A stretch of DNA of 64,000 bases from Diabrotica undecimpunctata (lineage: Eukaryota; Arthropoda; Insecta; Coleoptera; Chrysomelidae). The stretch spans positions 87,781,717 through 87,845,716 of the forward strand of contig NC_092804.1 of NCBI RefSeq assembly GCF_040954645.1, in the 5' to 3' direction. Numbering within the stretch: the first letter of the stretch is position 1; each line of letters starts with the position of its first letter. The notes beneath the pieces are model-generated. The model was not told the origin of the DNA and did not search any database. It was given only the letters and a program-made list of their open reading frames with translations. Positions 1-11,331 of the stretch are shown piece after piece. The translations under genes and the position numbers were made by a program.

Positions 1-1040
1 GAACTTCATAATAGCTGGAGTTGTAGCCTTACGAAGAGGACAAACTAAAGGAAATTTGGTGAAGTAATCTACAACTACCAAGCAATATGTATTACCTAAA
101 TAACTACGTGGATACGGTCCAATAAGGTCTAAAGAGATCATTTGCCAAGGAAAATTAATGTTCCTAAACGAACCCATTAATCCAGCTTGAGGTAGGTTAC
201 TCGGCTTGCATGTTGCACAAACTCTACATCTAGAGATGTATTTCTTAACTGAGTTGCGCAGACCAGGCCAGTAATATAACTCAGCTATTTTACTAAATGT
301 TTTATAAAAACCAAAGTGACCTGATGTCACATCATCATGAAAAGTTCTCAAGACTTCATCCCTATTTGCTGTTGGGACTACTATTTTCCAATCAGACATA
401 TTCGATAAAAATTCAACTGGACTGATTACATGTTTATAAAGGATATTATTCTCTACCTTGAAATCAGGATATCTAGTAGGTTCTTGGGTGACATTATCAA
501 TCATCTTTCGATACCAATTATCTGGAGATAAAGTGGACAGATCTAAAAGATTGATATCGAATGTACGTGACAACGCATCTGCAACCACAACACCATTGGC
601 TTTGCGATGAACAATATTATAATCAAAGACAGAAAGCCTACAAATCCAACGGGACAAACGTTGTGACGGATTTTTCATGGAATGTAACCATAATAAAGAA
701 CTATGATCTGTGATGATAGTAAACATACGACCCTCAAGATAGTACCGAAAGGCATCAATACCATGGATAAATGCAAGAAGTTCTCTCTCTGTGGTGGAAT
801 AATTTTTCTGTGCTTTATTGAGCTTTTTGCTGGTATAAGCTATTGGATGTTCCGAACCATCCTTCATTTGAAATAGTACACCACCTGAAGCAGTGTTGGA
901 ACAATCTGTCATGAGATAGAAATGCTCTTTAAAATTCGGAGATGTCATGACAGGTGCACTAGTAAGAGCTTCTTTTATACGCCGGAAAGCATCATCGGCT
1001 TCTGAAGTCCATGTAATAGTTTGGCCTTTTTTCCTATTTT
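1..1040 (-). pseudogene. pol: RNase H and integrase part of pol, gypsy element A (runs off window)
   Basis: The minus-strand translation is open from about 1040 to the edge. It contains the RNase H segment (TDCSNTASGG, YTSKKLNKAQ, TDHSSLLWL), then the integrase HHCC zinc finger (FHDDVTSGHFG ... CRVCATC) and the start of the catalytic core, with DLIGPYPRS and VVVDYFTKF supplying the first two regions of the DDE core. The chain continues past base 1. It is separated from the RT frame by a scar of short repeats and appears to lack the RT thumb/connection, so a functional polyprotein cannot be made from this copy. Confidence 0.88.
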
Positions 1041-1067
1041 TAGTCTTATATAGTCTTATATGTAGTC

Positions 1068-2693
1068 TTAGTAGACTACATATCCTAAAAATTTAAGACT
1101 AGGACGACAAAACTGACATTTATCTAAATTAATAGTTAAATTAGCCTCTTTGAGACGTAAAAACAACTTATCCAAAATTTCCATATGAAGAGAAAAATCA
1201 GGAGTGACAACCAAAATGTCATCCAAATAATAAAAAACATAGGGCTCTAACTGAGGACCAATGACTAAGTCCATCAGACGACACATTGTCTGAGGAGCTG
1301 AAACAAGACCAAAAGGCATAGTGACAAACTGAAATAATCCTTTCCCACTAACTGCAAAAGCTGTATACTTTTTACTTTCCTCACTTAAAGGAATTTGTAA
1401 AAAAGCTTTAGATAGGTCGATAGAAGAAATATACCTAGCATTCTGGAGTTTACTTAGAATGACGTTTATTCGGGGAATAGGATAAGCATCCCGATTTGTA
1501 GTAATATTATTCAACTTTCGACTATCGAAGCAAACCCTAAAAGATCCATCCTTTTTCTTGGTTAACCACAAAGGACTACAGTAAGAAGACGTGGAAGGTT
1601 CAATGATCTTCAACTCTAACATGGAATCAATTTCCTTTTCCAAGTCAACTTGCCAAGCCTGAGGAATAGGATACTGGTATTGTCGAAAAAGTGTGGTATC
1701 TCCCACCTCGATAGTGTGAGATATTAAGGATGTACGACCTAACTTGTCTTTCGACGAAAGAGTTATAAATTTAGAGATCATATTCTCTAATTGCCTTTGT
1801 TCGGAACTAGATAAACTAGTAAAATCCTGAATAGCACTAAGTAAGGACAGATTAAATTGAGAAATAGAAAATGAAAAATTTGAGCAATTTAGTGTGCTAT
1901 TAAAAACATTTAAGAAATCCATACCTAAAATTATGGAATTCTGAACTGAAGGAATGATATAGAATGTAATTTGCTTACATAAATCTCCTACTGTGATTTA
2001 TGTTTCAAATGTGCCTGTAATAGACTGAACTGTACCATCTGCAGTAGACACTTGTAGAGAAGAAATGGGCATAATGGAAACCTCAGCATTTTTCAGTAAA
2101 GCTAATGAATGTGAACCTATCACAGAAATGTTCGAGCCACTATCTAAAAGAGCTAAGCAAGATTGTCCTAAAATCTTAATAGGAAGATAAGGTCTATTAT
2201 CATTATGTTTTCTCACTAATAACGAATTCAAATCAAAACAATCATTATCTGATTGGTCAAAAATGTTAAATGGTACTAAACTAAACTTATTATCTCTACT
2301 AACACAATCAGAGGATACGATAGGCAAACAAGAATAATCAGAAATAAAAGAATCCTCCTGAATTGTGGTAGACTCTGGAACTGGTATAGATACTGGAACT
2401 ACTACACTGCTACTATTATGTTTATTACTAAAATTTGGGGAGATATTTGGGGAAGATAATCTATGCAAATCAAATGTATTATATTGAGAAGTTACTTCTT
2501 GGAATGACTTGGTGTGGTGTGTGTTGGTTTTTTGGGGAAAACCCCTTTCCCTTTCCGACTGGAAGACGGGTTTGGGTGGCTTGACGTGGTTGGGCCAGTG
2601 ACTTTGCTTGATGTAACGGTTTGATTCCCTGATGGGGGTGTGGACGGAGAAACGCTCAGGGGACGGACCTCCGATCGTTCGTTTCCCGAACAC
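1068..2693 (-). pseudogene. pol: Aspartic protease and reverse transcriptase, gypsy element A
   Basis: Two open stretches (1998-2693 and 1068-1922) lie in one frame and are divided by a single TAA at 1998-2000. The first carries the retropepsin motif LLDSGSNISVIG; the linker after the stop reaches ILGMDFL, the usual protease C-terminus. The second has the RT fingers and palm: KKDGSFRVCFDSRKLN, SSIDLSKAFLQIPL, FVTMPFGLVSAPQT and YYLDDILV, whose two Asp bind metal. It ends just after FLGYVV, where RT should continue. Pol is in a different frame from gag, as in many Ty3/gypsy elements. Confidence 0.92.
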
Positions 2694-2704
2694 TTAAAAC
2701 AATT

Positions 2705-3936
2705 TCATTTGAGGGTATTTTCCCTACCACAACCGTGGCAGAAAATACGGGTACGAGGGATGCCGCAATCATAAAAAGTATGACCAGACTTACGACAATT
2801 CCAGCACACTACAGAAGTTACAACTGAAATATTACGCTCAGGGCCCTTAGGTTGCCAAGAACGGTGTCTAAAAGAATTTTGGTGACCGAAAGAGTCAGAA
2901 GAGTGTTTGGAAGTGGTTGGAGGTTGAGAAGACCAAGATAAAGTTTCCTCCAAACGTTTACACTTCTCGGTTATGTCTGCTATACTGTTGATGTCTACTA
3001 AAGCTAATTGTTGATGATAAAATGGCAATAGAAATTTCAGAATAATCCTAATTTTTGCAGAATCTGTTAAAGGAGTCTCAAGGCGACTACACATACCCAA
3101 AATGTTATTGATAAACATCGTAACAGACTCATTTGGCTTCTGTTTACGATTTTTGATTTGGTCTAGAAGGTCATCTTGAAAAGTATATGGTAGAAAGTCA
3201 GACTTAAGTTTCTGAGCCAAATCAGACCAATTAGAAAAATTATTGCGATTGTTTCTAAACCACGTAAAAGCTGCGCCTGTAAACAATTCAGCAGAAGCTG
3301 CAAACAGATCATCTTCACTCACTCCTCTCGATACACGAAGACATTCCACCCTATCCAAAAAAGAAATTACTTGGTCATAATGACCTTCACCAGAAAACGA
3401 AATGCCCCATTTATATACCTGAATAGGTTTGGGGTGTAGAAATGAGTTAGCTGCTTGGACAGAAGAAATAGGAGTTGACGTAGCAATTGGATTTACTCGT
3501 GAATCAAGTTCACCCTCTAGGCTAAGAATTCGGACTGAAATTGAGCGTTTATAAGATTGCTGCTCCTCATTCGAACACGACAATAAATGAACACGGCCTG
3601 AGACATGAGCTAGACGTGATATCAGCCGTGATATCAGCTATCTTGGACAGTCCCTCTAAAATCGGATATCCTTTTAGCCAAATCATCCACAGTCTCATCA
3701 ATCTCTTCTTGCTGCTCTAGAAAAGGAATACTTGTGGCAGAAATTTGTCGAAAGCTTCTGTTTCCTTCTTCTTGCCTTAAAGCTCCACGCAATATTTTGC
3801 ATTTTAAATCCACATTGGAAGATTCGTCAATGGTGATCTCCCTAATTCTCAACTCGTAATCCAATTCCTTTACTAACAAATGTTCTACCTTGAATGCAGA
3901 CATTAGGAAAACCAATAACAATAGATGTACCAACAC
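2705..3936 (-). pseudogene. gag: Gag polyprotein, gypsy element A
   Basis: The main stretch (2705-3583) has a retrotransposon gag core (GAAFTWFRNNRNNFSNW ... FLPYTFQDDLLDQI) and a C-terminal CCHC zinc knuckle, CWNCRKSGHTFYDC, followed by a second Cys pair. The N-terminal part (3634-3936) is in another frame; the likely natural start is the Met of MSAFKVEH near 3903. The two are separated by a short tandem duplication (two copies of GTGATATCAGC at about 3612-3640) that breaks the frame. Gag would form the particle shell and package the RNA. Confidence 0.85.
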
Positions 3937-4082
3937 ACCACAAAATCAATCCAAGAATAATCTAAAATTATTCACAAAAAATTTCAAAATGGTTAAGTAA
4001 AGTTAAGTAAATATAAATTTGAATCCTTGAAGCAACACACAATGGATAATTGAATATAAAAAACCCACCAACAATATTGGCT

Positions 4083-4083
4083 A

Positions 4084-4150
<67 letters not shown>

Positions 4151-4173
4151 CATATATACATACACACACATAT

Positions 4174-4230
<57 letters not shown>
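4083..4230. repeat. TA/CA microsatellite
   Basis: Long TA runs interspersed with CACA and TACA in the leader of gypsy element A. Open frames reading Tyr-Ile repeats here are artefacts. Confidence 0.97.
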
Positions 4231-4234
<4 letters not shown>

Positions 4235-4501
4235 CTAAATTATTAAATTTTATAGTTCAATAATAGTAAAATAAGTTGTTAACTGTACACAATGAGATTA
4301 AAAAGGTGAGGGTTTAAATATGAATGTAAGTAAACTACAGCAATACAAGTATACCTATAAATGTAAATCTAATAAGGAAAAATAAATAAATAAAGAAGTT
4401 AAAAAAAATGAACAAAGAGCAACAGGAACAAATTAGAAATAATAAAGAATATTTTGCAAAGAGAAATATACTACACAATGTACGGTCTGAACTGAAAATA
4501 G

Positions 4502-4519
4502 GCCCCACGTTGGGCGCCA
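4502..4519 (-). other. Primer-binding site, tRNA-Lys type
   Basis: The minus strand reads TGGCGCCCAACGTGGGGC, complementary to the 3' end of insect tRNA-Lys(CUU) as I know it. It sits one base inside the LTR end, as expected for minus-strand strong-stop priming. Confidence 0.85.
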
Positions 4520-4520
4520 A

Positions 4521-6741
4521 TGTAACAAAAATGTGCTAAGGAGTCTGGGTGACTCTATCCAGTGTAGCAAAAGGGTGAACTCTAAAATGTACCTTTATAC
4601 ACCAACAAACTAATATGTGGAATAACGGAAGATGGAAGGGATTAGATAGAAATAAATTATGTAAAAGAAATAAATAAAGGGTAAATATGAATTTTAAAAT
4701 ATAGCAGAATTAAGTGTTGGCTAGCGACTATGCAGGAGATTGACCACTTGACACTCAAAGAAGAATTCGGCCAATTTGCATGCCCTACAGAGACCGTAAG
4801 ATATAAGAACTAATGACAAGAAAATCACCAAGAAATAAACAGATGAAAGATAAAAGTTGCTCTAATAAATGCTTGGGCGCCAGGAAGTTAAATGTTTTCT
4901 TCCGAGATATCTGGTATTGCTGAAATATGAAAGATAGGTACTAATTGAAATATTAAGTTTTAACCACAACTTTAATAATTACCAAACTTAGGTACAGACT
5001 ATTTTAAATGCTTATATACTATCCACCACCTCTTATGTACAGTTAAATTAGCTATATTTACAGTAAAATCCCTGAATATAATTATAAAACAATTTACCCC
5101 TGATATACCCCTTAATTTCAAATCGTGACAAAAGTTATACCCAATAATAATGTATAAATAATAAATATAATTACATACTACTCACTAATAGTTTAGTTTT
5201 CGTTCAAGAATTGTTTAGGTTTTCAAGTGAAAACTCTCTGGATATGTGTGCACACAATAACCTAACAAAGAGAAATTCAAAGGAGAGTTATAACCTCATC
5301 CCTTGGTAGACAATAAATAATTAAATTAAGTTACAATGATTAATTTTTTAAGAAAATTGAAGGTATTTATTATTAAGGATATATATTTAAATTAAAAGTG
5401 GAACCAAAAGTTAAAACCTTGAAGATGACGTAGCAAAAGATATTTAAAATAATTGAATGAGAAACAAAAATAAAAGTAAGTTCTTCCTGCCGGTTTCCGT
5501 AGGTTGCCCTTGAAGATAATCCGGTGGAGAACTAGACTCAGGTGGTAAAAGGTACACCAAATCTGGATTCCCTGTATCAGGTACTATTAGACAAATAAGT
5601 CAACTTAAAATTCTTCTTAAATTTCCAATAAAAACCAGTGAACTTAAAACTTCTTCCCCTTGTCCTTAGTAAGTACAACCCAAAAAAAACTAAAAAGATT
5701 TCTTCCCCTGACTTGCAACTGGATTCTGGGAGTAGGCTAAAAAGGAACAATTGTGTTACTGCATGTTCTTTGTACGTACAAAAGGTAAGGAAAAACACAA
5801 GGTTTATCAACCTTGAAAGGCGATACATGAAATGTCAACAAGTGACCTTAAATTGAAATAAAAACCTTAATGGTTTTCGGTAAATAGTGACCTTCGAATG
5901 GTGTGACAATGTTTTTATAATGTATGGATATATTAAATAGATAGTTTTAACGGAAAGCATGATCTTTATAGAATTCTTTACCGAGAATCTTTAGAGCCAA
6001 TAGCCAATCGAGATTTAGAATCTTTATAGAGCCAACATATTATAGAATAGGAAAAAAAAAGAAATATTAGCCGGTTTAAACGGTATGAAATTGAAATAAA
6101 TAATTGTTTGCATTCACTCTTGAAAGGAAATAAAAATTTGAGATAGATATAGAATCTAATACTTATAATTTATTTAGGTATAAAACATTTTCCTTAATGA
6201 AATAAGGTGAAATATGACATGTATAAAATATATGAAATACCTATCAAAGAAGAAATGTAAATAGATCTGAATTTTACTAACAATGGCGGATGATATGAAG
6301 GATTTTTCCTTATAATTTATTTGTAATTTCATCTTACCGGCTAGGGTGACCCAACTGAAAGAATCCTCGTACAAACAACAAAATAACTCAAATGATTTCT
6401 TCTAAAACGAACAGCTCTTGGCAATAAAATAAACTTAAACTCAATTCGGGAAAAATGGCACTTCCCAGCCGCTACTATTCTGATCGAAACGATCTTTCTT
6501 CGATCACATCCAGTTGACAAGTAACCCTATTAAGGTTCTACAAGTCGTCGGATGGATGTACTTTCAGAATCTTACCACTGGTGGCGCGGTTTAATGCCAA
6601 CCTTAGAAAATAAGATTTACTGGGAGTTATTTAAATATTTAGTTTAAGAATATTTCAATATGAATTTAATTTAGAATTAAATTAAAAGATTCCAGTCACA
6701 AAAAAAAGGTAAACGATTATTTAAGTAACGGACTCGTTACA
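4521..6741 (-). repeat. 5' LTR of gypsy element A (about 2.2 kb)
   Basis: On the minus strand the LTR opens TGTAACGAGTCC at 6741 and closes TTTTTGTTACA at 4521, giving TGTAAC/GTTACA terminal inverted repeats. The primer-binding site follows one base later. No coding sequence is recognised inside it. The partner LTR is outside the window, so the boundaries rest on the terminal motif and on PBS adjacency. Confidence 0.75.
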
Positions 6742-6917
6742 AACACTGCAAGAGCAGCGTCATTCTCATGAAGAAGGAATTCCAAGTTTTCTTTATTTGA
6801 AACTGCTTTTTGTGTTGTATCTGCGAATTTGAAGAGTTTTCTGATTGGTCTATATTTAATTGTTTACTAATTATATATTATAGTTCCGTTTTGGTAATAT
6901 TATAATTATTGGTTCTC

Positions 6918-7930
6918 TTAATTGTTGAGATAGTATCTTACACTTGTTCTAAGATAATTTTGACATTTTCTGAACTTAGATTTTCTGAACCTGAATTATG
7001 AGTTCAAAAAACTGAAGTGTTTACATTTTTAACGTAACTAGGGTTGGCTAGAAGACTAGAATCTGGACCTAGAGTCCTAGATTGAGGAATAATTTCTCGA
7101 TGGGTTATTTCTCTTGGATCTAGGCTATTTGGCCTTAGCCTTTTAACTGGCTTGTGAAACACAACAGGTGATTGTTTCTCCGAAGAAATTAAGTTTGGAG
7201 GAGGTTGAGTCGAGCATGATGGTAGAAGTTCAATACGGGTTGGTTATGGAATGGAAATTTTTTGAAAGGCCATTCTTTCGTTTGGGATGTTGTTAGTATT
7301 GGTTGAACGATTGGCAGTAATAGAAGCGTAAGAGTTTCTAGGAATTAATTTGTTAGCGTCATGATAGTTTACATTGGCATTGACATAGTTTCTTTGATTA
7401 ATTTTTGCAGGTGAAATTCCGGGCAATCTTTCAAATTAATAGTGAAATGATCTCCTATACAATTAAATCATTTTGGGGTTATTTCTGCTTCCGTACATTC
7501 TTTTGAGTTGTAATATTTGTTACATTTATAGCATCTGGGTCCAAATTGACATTGATTTCCGAGATGACCGTAACGCAAACAATTAAAACAAGTAGTAGTA
7601 GTACTTTTTATTTGTATGACTCTACCTCTCTTATAACTTTATTGATAATAACATATTTAAGGCAATATTGGTGTTTTAAAACTGACAACGCATGATTTTG
7701 TTGGCACAAATTCTGTCATTTTACCTGTTGTATTCTTACGATTTATTCCTTTAATATTTAAAACGGTAAATAATGTTCATAAGATTTAATTTTGTTTTTA
7801 ATGTAATCTTCAAAAAATTGCGTCGCAATATCTCGTATTACTCCCTGTTTGACAACAATACATTTAGGAACATAAATATCTAAAACAGGCCATTCACGTT
7901 CCGATTTTTAATCCGACTTATATTCCAACT
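6918..7930 (-). pseudogene. LINE ORF1 (gag-like) relic with zinc knuckles
   Basis: The minus-strand translation shows consecutive knuckles, CFNCLRYGHLGNQC then CYKCNKYYNSKEC, and a third C-x-GDH-x-CPEF-like one after a stop. This is the array seen in ORF1 of I- and Jockey-group non-LTR retrotransposons. Downstream is a Ser/Asn/Pro-rich tail (SYASITANRSTNTNN) ending at a stop near 6918. Several stops and shifts interrupt it and no EN-RT partner follows. The knuckle assignment is solid; the clade is a guess. Confidence 0.7.
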
Positions 7931-8110
7931 TCCACAGTTGGATCTGAAATCGGACCGTGAGTGGGCTGGTTGGTTTAGTTGGACAACTCGTGGTACGAGT
8001 CGGAACATCTAGAGGGACGACTTGAAGGTCCGACTTCCAACTGGCGACGAAGTGGGAGCGTGAATGGTGAAGTTGGAAGTCGGATCACAGGTCGGATCGA
8101 AAATTTCCTC
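7891..8110. repeat. GC-richer inverted-repeat cluster
   Basis: CATTCACGTTCC at about 7891 is matched in inverse by GGAGCGTGAATG near 8055. Motifs of the type CCGACTTCCAAC recur between them in both orientations. It looks like a small foldback or MITE remnant. No coding sequence is seen. Confidence 0.45.
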
Positions 8111-8258
8111 AGTTAGTTGACCTTCGGCACCTGTTACGTATGAGATTTCTATGAATTACTCTACGCAAAGATCCCTAGTTCGCAAATATTTAATAGAAAA
8201 TAAACTTTCAATTGCACGAAAATTACCCCTAATAAAATACACGATTCTTCATCATCAG

Positions 8259-8456
8259 CTACTTCTTGTTAGGACAAATCATTTTCCTTTCTGTAGATCT
8301 ATTTCGGACACTCCCACACAGGTACAATTTCCAACACTCCGGATTGGCTACTAGATCACTTTGTAACTGATATTTCTTCCCTGTATACAATCTGCTTACA
8401 ACATCAACTCCAAACAAAATCTCAATTGGTGTTGTCTGTCCGACATCGCTGAGCAA
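8259..8456 (-). pseudogene. Pao/BEL-type peptidase (DUF1758-like) fragment
   Basis: The translation contains TPIEILFGVDVVSRLYTGKK and later LVANPECWKL, the pattern of the C-terminal part of the Pao/BEL retropepsin domain (consensus of the type I-x-LIGAD ... TG). Only about 65 residues survive. The fragment is bracketed by near-identical direct repeats of about 50 bp (8168-8228 and 8456-8512). Confidence 0.6.
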
Positions 8457-8479
8457 AAATCCCTAGTTCGCAAATAAAT

Positions 8480-8724
8480 AATAGAAAATAACTTTCAATT
8501 GCATGGAAAATTATGATAGCCCTGCAAGTTTCTGGTATCACCTTTCCCACTAGATGTGGAGATATTTTACAGCTGAACTTCAGATCCTCAAATAACCTTT
8601 CAGTCGCCAGAAAGCGTAAAGTTGCTACATGGCATTGTTCAGTACTGACACATTCACGCATGACGGTATCTTTTTTTTGACAAATGAGACAAGAGCACGG
8701 TAATTGTATCAACCCAACTATCAT
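8480..8724 (-). pseudogene. PIF/Harbinger nuclease (HARBI1-like) fragment
   Basis: The segment TLRFLATERLFEDLKFSCKI followed by GKVIPETCRAI matches the N-terminal helical signature of Harbinger transposases (TLRFLATG-x-F-x-x-L ... I-x-ETC-x-AI). The catalytic DDE part is absent, so this is a short relic. Confidence 0.65.
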
Positions 8725-8825
8725 TTAATTTCAAAGGGGTTTTAAGAAATTGTTATGTTTAAATTTGTTAAATTCTGGTACAAACTGTGGTGATGCAGAT
8801 GCCATGTTATTAAAATTTCAGATTT

Positions 8826-9024
8826 TTCTAAACGAAGTGAATTATTTGAGTCAACACCAGCACATACTTTCAGAACATCGAATAAACTTACTGTAATGGA
8901 TACTGATTATAGTTCAAATGATATATTGCAACAAAACATAATAAAATATATTTGCGGTTATTTAATTAATAAAACCCTTCAAGTTTATACTTGTGATACC
9001 TGTGACAATTATTCAAAAAACTAA
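8826..9024 (+). pseudogene. P-element/THAP9-like transposase C-terminal fragment
   Basis: An open stretch ending at a stop near 9024 contains NIIKYICGYLINK and YTCDTCDNYS, the Y-x-CGYL-x-KK ... C-x-x-C pattern of the C-terminal region of P-element and THAP9-type transposases. The next bases, in another frame, still look related (DLDDESLYVFVKGFLDAT). No THAP domain or catalytic core remains. Confidence 0.6.
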
Positions 9025-9292
9025 AGATTTAGATGATGAATCTCTCTATGTTTTTGTTAAAGGCTTCTTAGATGCCACTTAAGGGACTTAAGGATGCCAA
9101 ACAATAATTTTGCATTTTTCATATCTTCTTTAGAAGTACGTTTTCAAGCAAATTTTTAATAAATTATATTGCAAAATAATGTCGTTGATAATTTTGTACA
9201 GATGTTTAAAAAATTTGTATACACCATTGCCAAAATTTTCCACTTTTATATTTGTTAAAGTTTTTTAATAAGTTTTTAAAGTTTTTAAATAA

Positions 9293-9333
9293 ATTTGTTG
9301 TTCTTTCTTTAAATTAAAGAAAGAACAACAAAT
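9293..9333. repeat. Perfect 41-bp palindrome
   Basis: ATTTGTTGTTCTTTCTTTAA is followed by its exact inverse complement around a central A at 9313; all 20 base pairs match. It lies exactly where the plus-strand gypsy relic begins and looks like a foldback copy made at a break. Confidence 0.9.
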
Positions 9334-11331
9334 ATCATTCTCTCTACCAATAGAAAAATTAAGCAAGTGCGAAAAATATTTGAAAAAGAATACAGCTTCA
9401 AGTTACCTAGTTGACGCTAGCCTCGTGAAACAACTAATCAAAAATATTGATCACTTGACAACTGAAGAATTAAACAAAATTAATCAATTTATTAATGAAA
9501 ACTACGACATTTTTGAATCCGAGAAATCTAAAGGGCGTACTAGTTTAGTTTAACATACAATTTATACTGGAGATGCAAGACCAATTCGTCTAGCGCCACC
9601 TAGATTGCCATTTGCTAGATAAAAAGAAAACATAATGCAAGACATGATAAGTGTCATCAAAGAATCTTCGGACCCCTGGTGTTCACCAGTAGTCTTAGTA
9701 ACTAAGAAAGATGGATCTACTCGCTTTTGTGTAGACTGCAGAAGATTAAACCAGGTTACACAAAAAGACAGTTGTCCATTGCGACGAATAGTCTCTAGTA
9801 ACTAAGTTTCTAGTAACTAAGAAAGATGGATCTACTCGCTTTTGTGTAGACTACCGAAGATTAAACCAGGTTACACAAAAAGACAGTTGTCCATTGCGAC
9901 GAATAGTCCCTAGTAACTAAGAAAGATGGATCTACTCGCTTTTGTGTAGACTGCAGAAGATTAAACCAGGTTACATAAAAAGACAGTTGTCCATTGCGAC
10001 GAATAGATGATACACTAAACATTTTATCAGGTATCGACCGTAAATTTAAAAAGCGGCTATTGGTAAGTAGAAGTACATCCTGATGATCGAGACAAAACAG
10101 CTTTTTCAACTGGCCGTGGTCTCTACAGGTTCCAGGTTCTACCATTTGGTCTGTGTAATGCTCCAGAAACGCTTGAACGTCTAATGGTTTTAAGAGGACG
10201 GAAAACATTTCTAGCATATCTTGATGATATAATGATTATGTCATCTCATCTTCATCAAACTTTTGATGAACATTTGAAATACTTAAGTAAGATATTGGAC
10301 AGATCAAGAAATTTAAAGTTAAATTATAAGAAATGTTTACTATTTTAAAGAGAGACATACTATTTAGGAAATATAGTTTCAGTAGAAAGAATTTAAACTG
10401 ATCCAGAAAGGATTTCACTTATTAAAAATGGGCCTAAACTAGGAAATAAAAAGGAATTTAGAAGTTTTCTTGGACTCTGTTCATATTACCGAAAAGGTAT
10501 TAAAGGTTTTGAGCGCATTGCTAATCCCCTTTATCGACTAATCGAAAGCAACATTGAATTTTAATGGACACAGGATTGTCAGAATACCTTCATAGATTAA
10601 AAAAAAGGACTTACAACAACACCTATACTAGCCTATCCACGAGAAGATGGCAATTTTTTGTTGAATTGTGACGCATCTCAGCATGATATTGGCGCCGTAT
10701 TATCACAAGAATAGGAAGGCGAAGAAAAAGTTATTGCATATTTTAGTAAAACAATGGGAAAGGTCGAGAAGAATTATTGCGTTACGAGAAAAGAGCTCCT
10801 AGCTATTATAAAAACACTAGAACATTTTCATACTTTTCTTTATAACAGAAATTTTATAATTAGAACTGATCATAGCGCTTTTCAGTGGATAATGAATTTT
10901 AAAAAGCCAGAAGGACAAGTTGCTCGGTGGATAGAGAGATTGCAACAGTACAACTTCGACGTAGTACATCGAAAAAAGCGTCTCCATAACAATGCCGATA
11001 TTCTTTCTAAGAGACCCTGTTTGGAACGACAATGACAGTACTACAAAAGACTTGAAGATAAAGAGAACATAACCGAAGAAGTAAGTCTCCAGATAACCAC
11101 AGTTATTCTGGAAGAAGATAAGGATCAGACTTCCCTGGAAACTCTTAAAAAGTGTCAAAAGAAAGATAATGACTTAAAAATCGAGATTGGCTTAACAATG
11201 GAGTAAGACCTATTTGTCAGGAAATAACCAAATACAGTGGAACTGTAAAGGCGTACTGGGCTCAATGGGAATCTCTGTATCTTTCCAATGGTCTATTGTA
11301 TCGGACGTGGTACTGCAACAAGTGGTACTGC
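9305..11331 (+). pseudogene. pol: Gypsy element B pol: reverse transcriptase and RNase H relic
   Basis: The plus strand encodes a decayed Ty3/gypsy pol. RT fingers are readable ([35 protein letters not shown]), then frameshifted palm sequence to about 10420. RNase H is intact in 10754-11035 (YCVTRKELLAIIKTLEHF, RTDHSAFQWIMNF, HNNADILSKRP), the pattern of 412/mdg1-like elements. Stops are frequent. A roughly 100-bp RT segment occurs three times (9696-10010). The reading resumes after element C at 18464, which shows that element C was inserted here. Confidence 0.88.
9696..10010 (+). repeat. Threefold tandem repeat of an RT segment
   Basis: Units begin with TAGTAACTAAGAAAGATGG at 9696, 9811 and 9911 (spacings 115 and 100). 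Each carries the codons for [11 protein letters not shown] through the CPLRR motif with a few substitutions. A short extra TAGTAACTAAG before the second unit accounts for the longer first spacing. Confidence 0.92.

Larger units (their letters stand above)
1..6741 (-). mobile_element. Ty3/gypsy LTR retrotransposon A, 5' LTR plus gag and most of pol
   Basis: Minus-strand element whose 5' LTR is at its high-coordinate end. Order along the minus strand is LTR, tRNA-Lys primer site, leader with a TA/CA microsatellite, gag with a zinc knuckle, aspartic protease, reverse transcriptase, RNase H and integrase. The element runs off the left edge, so the 3' LTR and the end of integrase are not in the window. 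Gag has a frameshift, pol has an in-frame TAA near 1998, and a deletion lies between RT and RNase H around 1027-1075. The copy is inactive. Clade within Ty3/gypsy is not fixed; the very long LTR recalls Ulysses/Osvaldo-type elements. Confidence 0.9.

Noticed and set aside
4050..4238. Tyr-Ile repeat proteins
   Set aside because: Translations of a TA/CA microsatellite.
8151..8354. Plus-strand frame MNYSTQRSLVRK
   Set aside because: Antisense to the Pao/BEL-like fragment and overlapping the 50-bp direct repeat.
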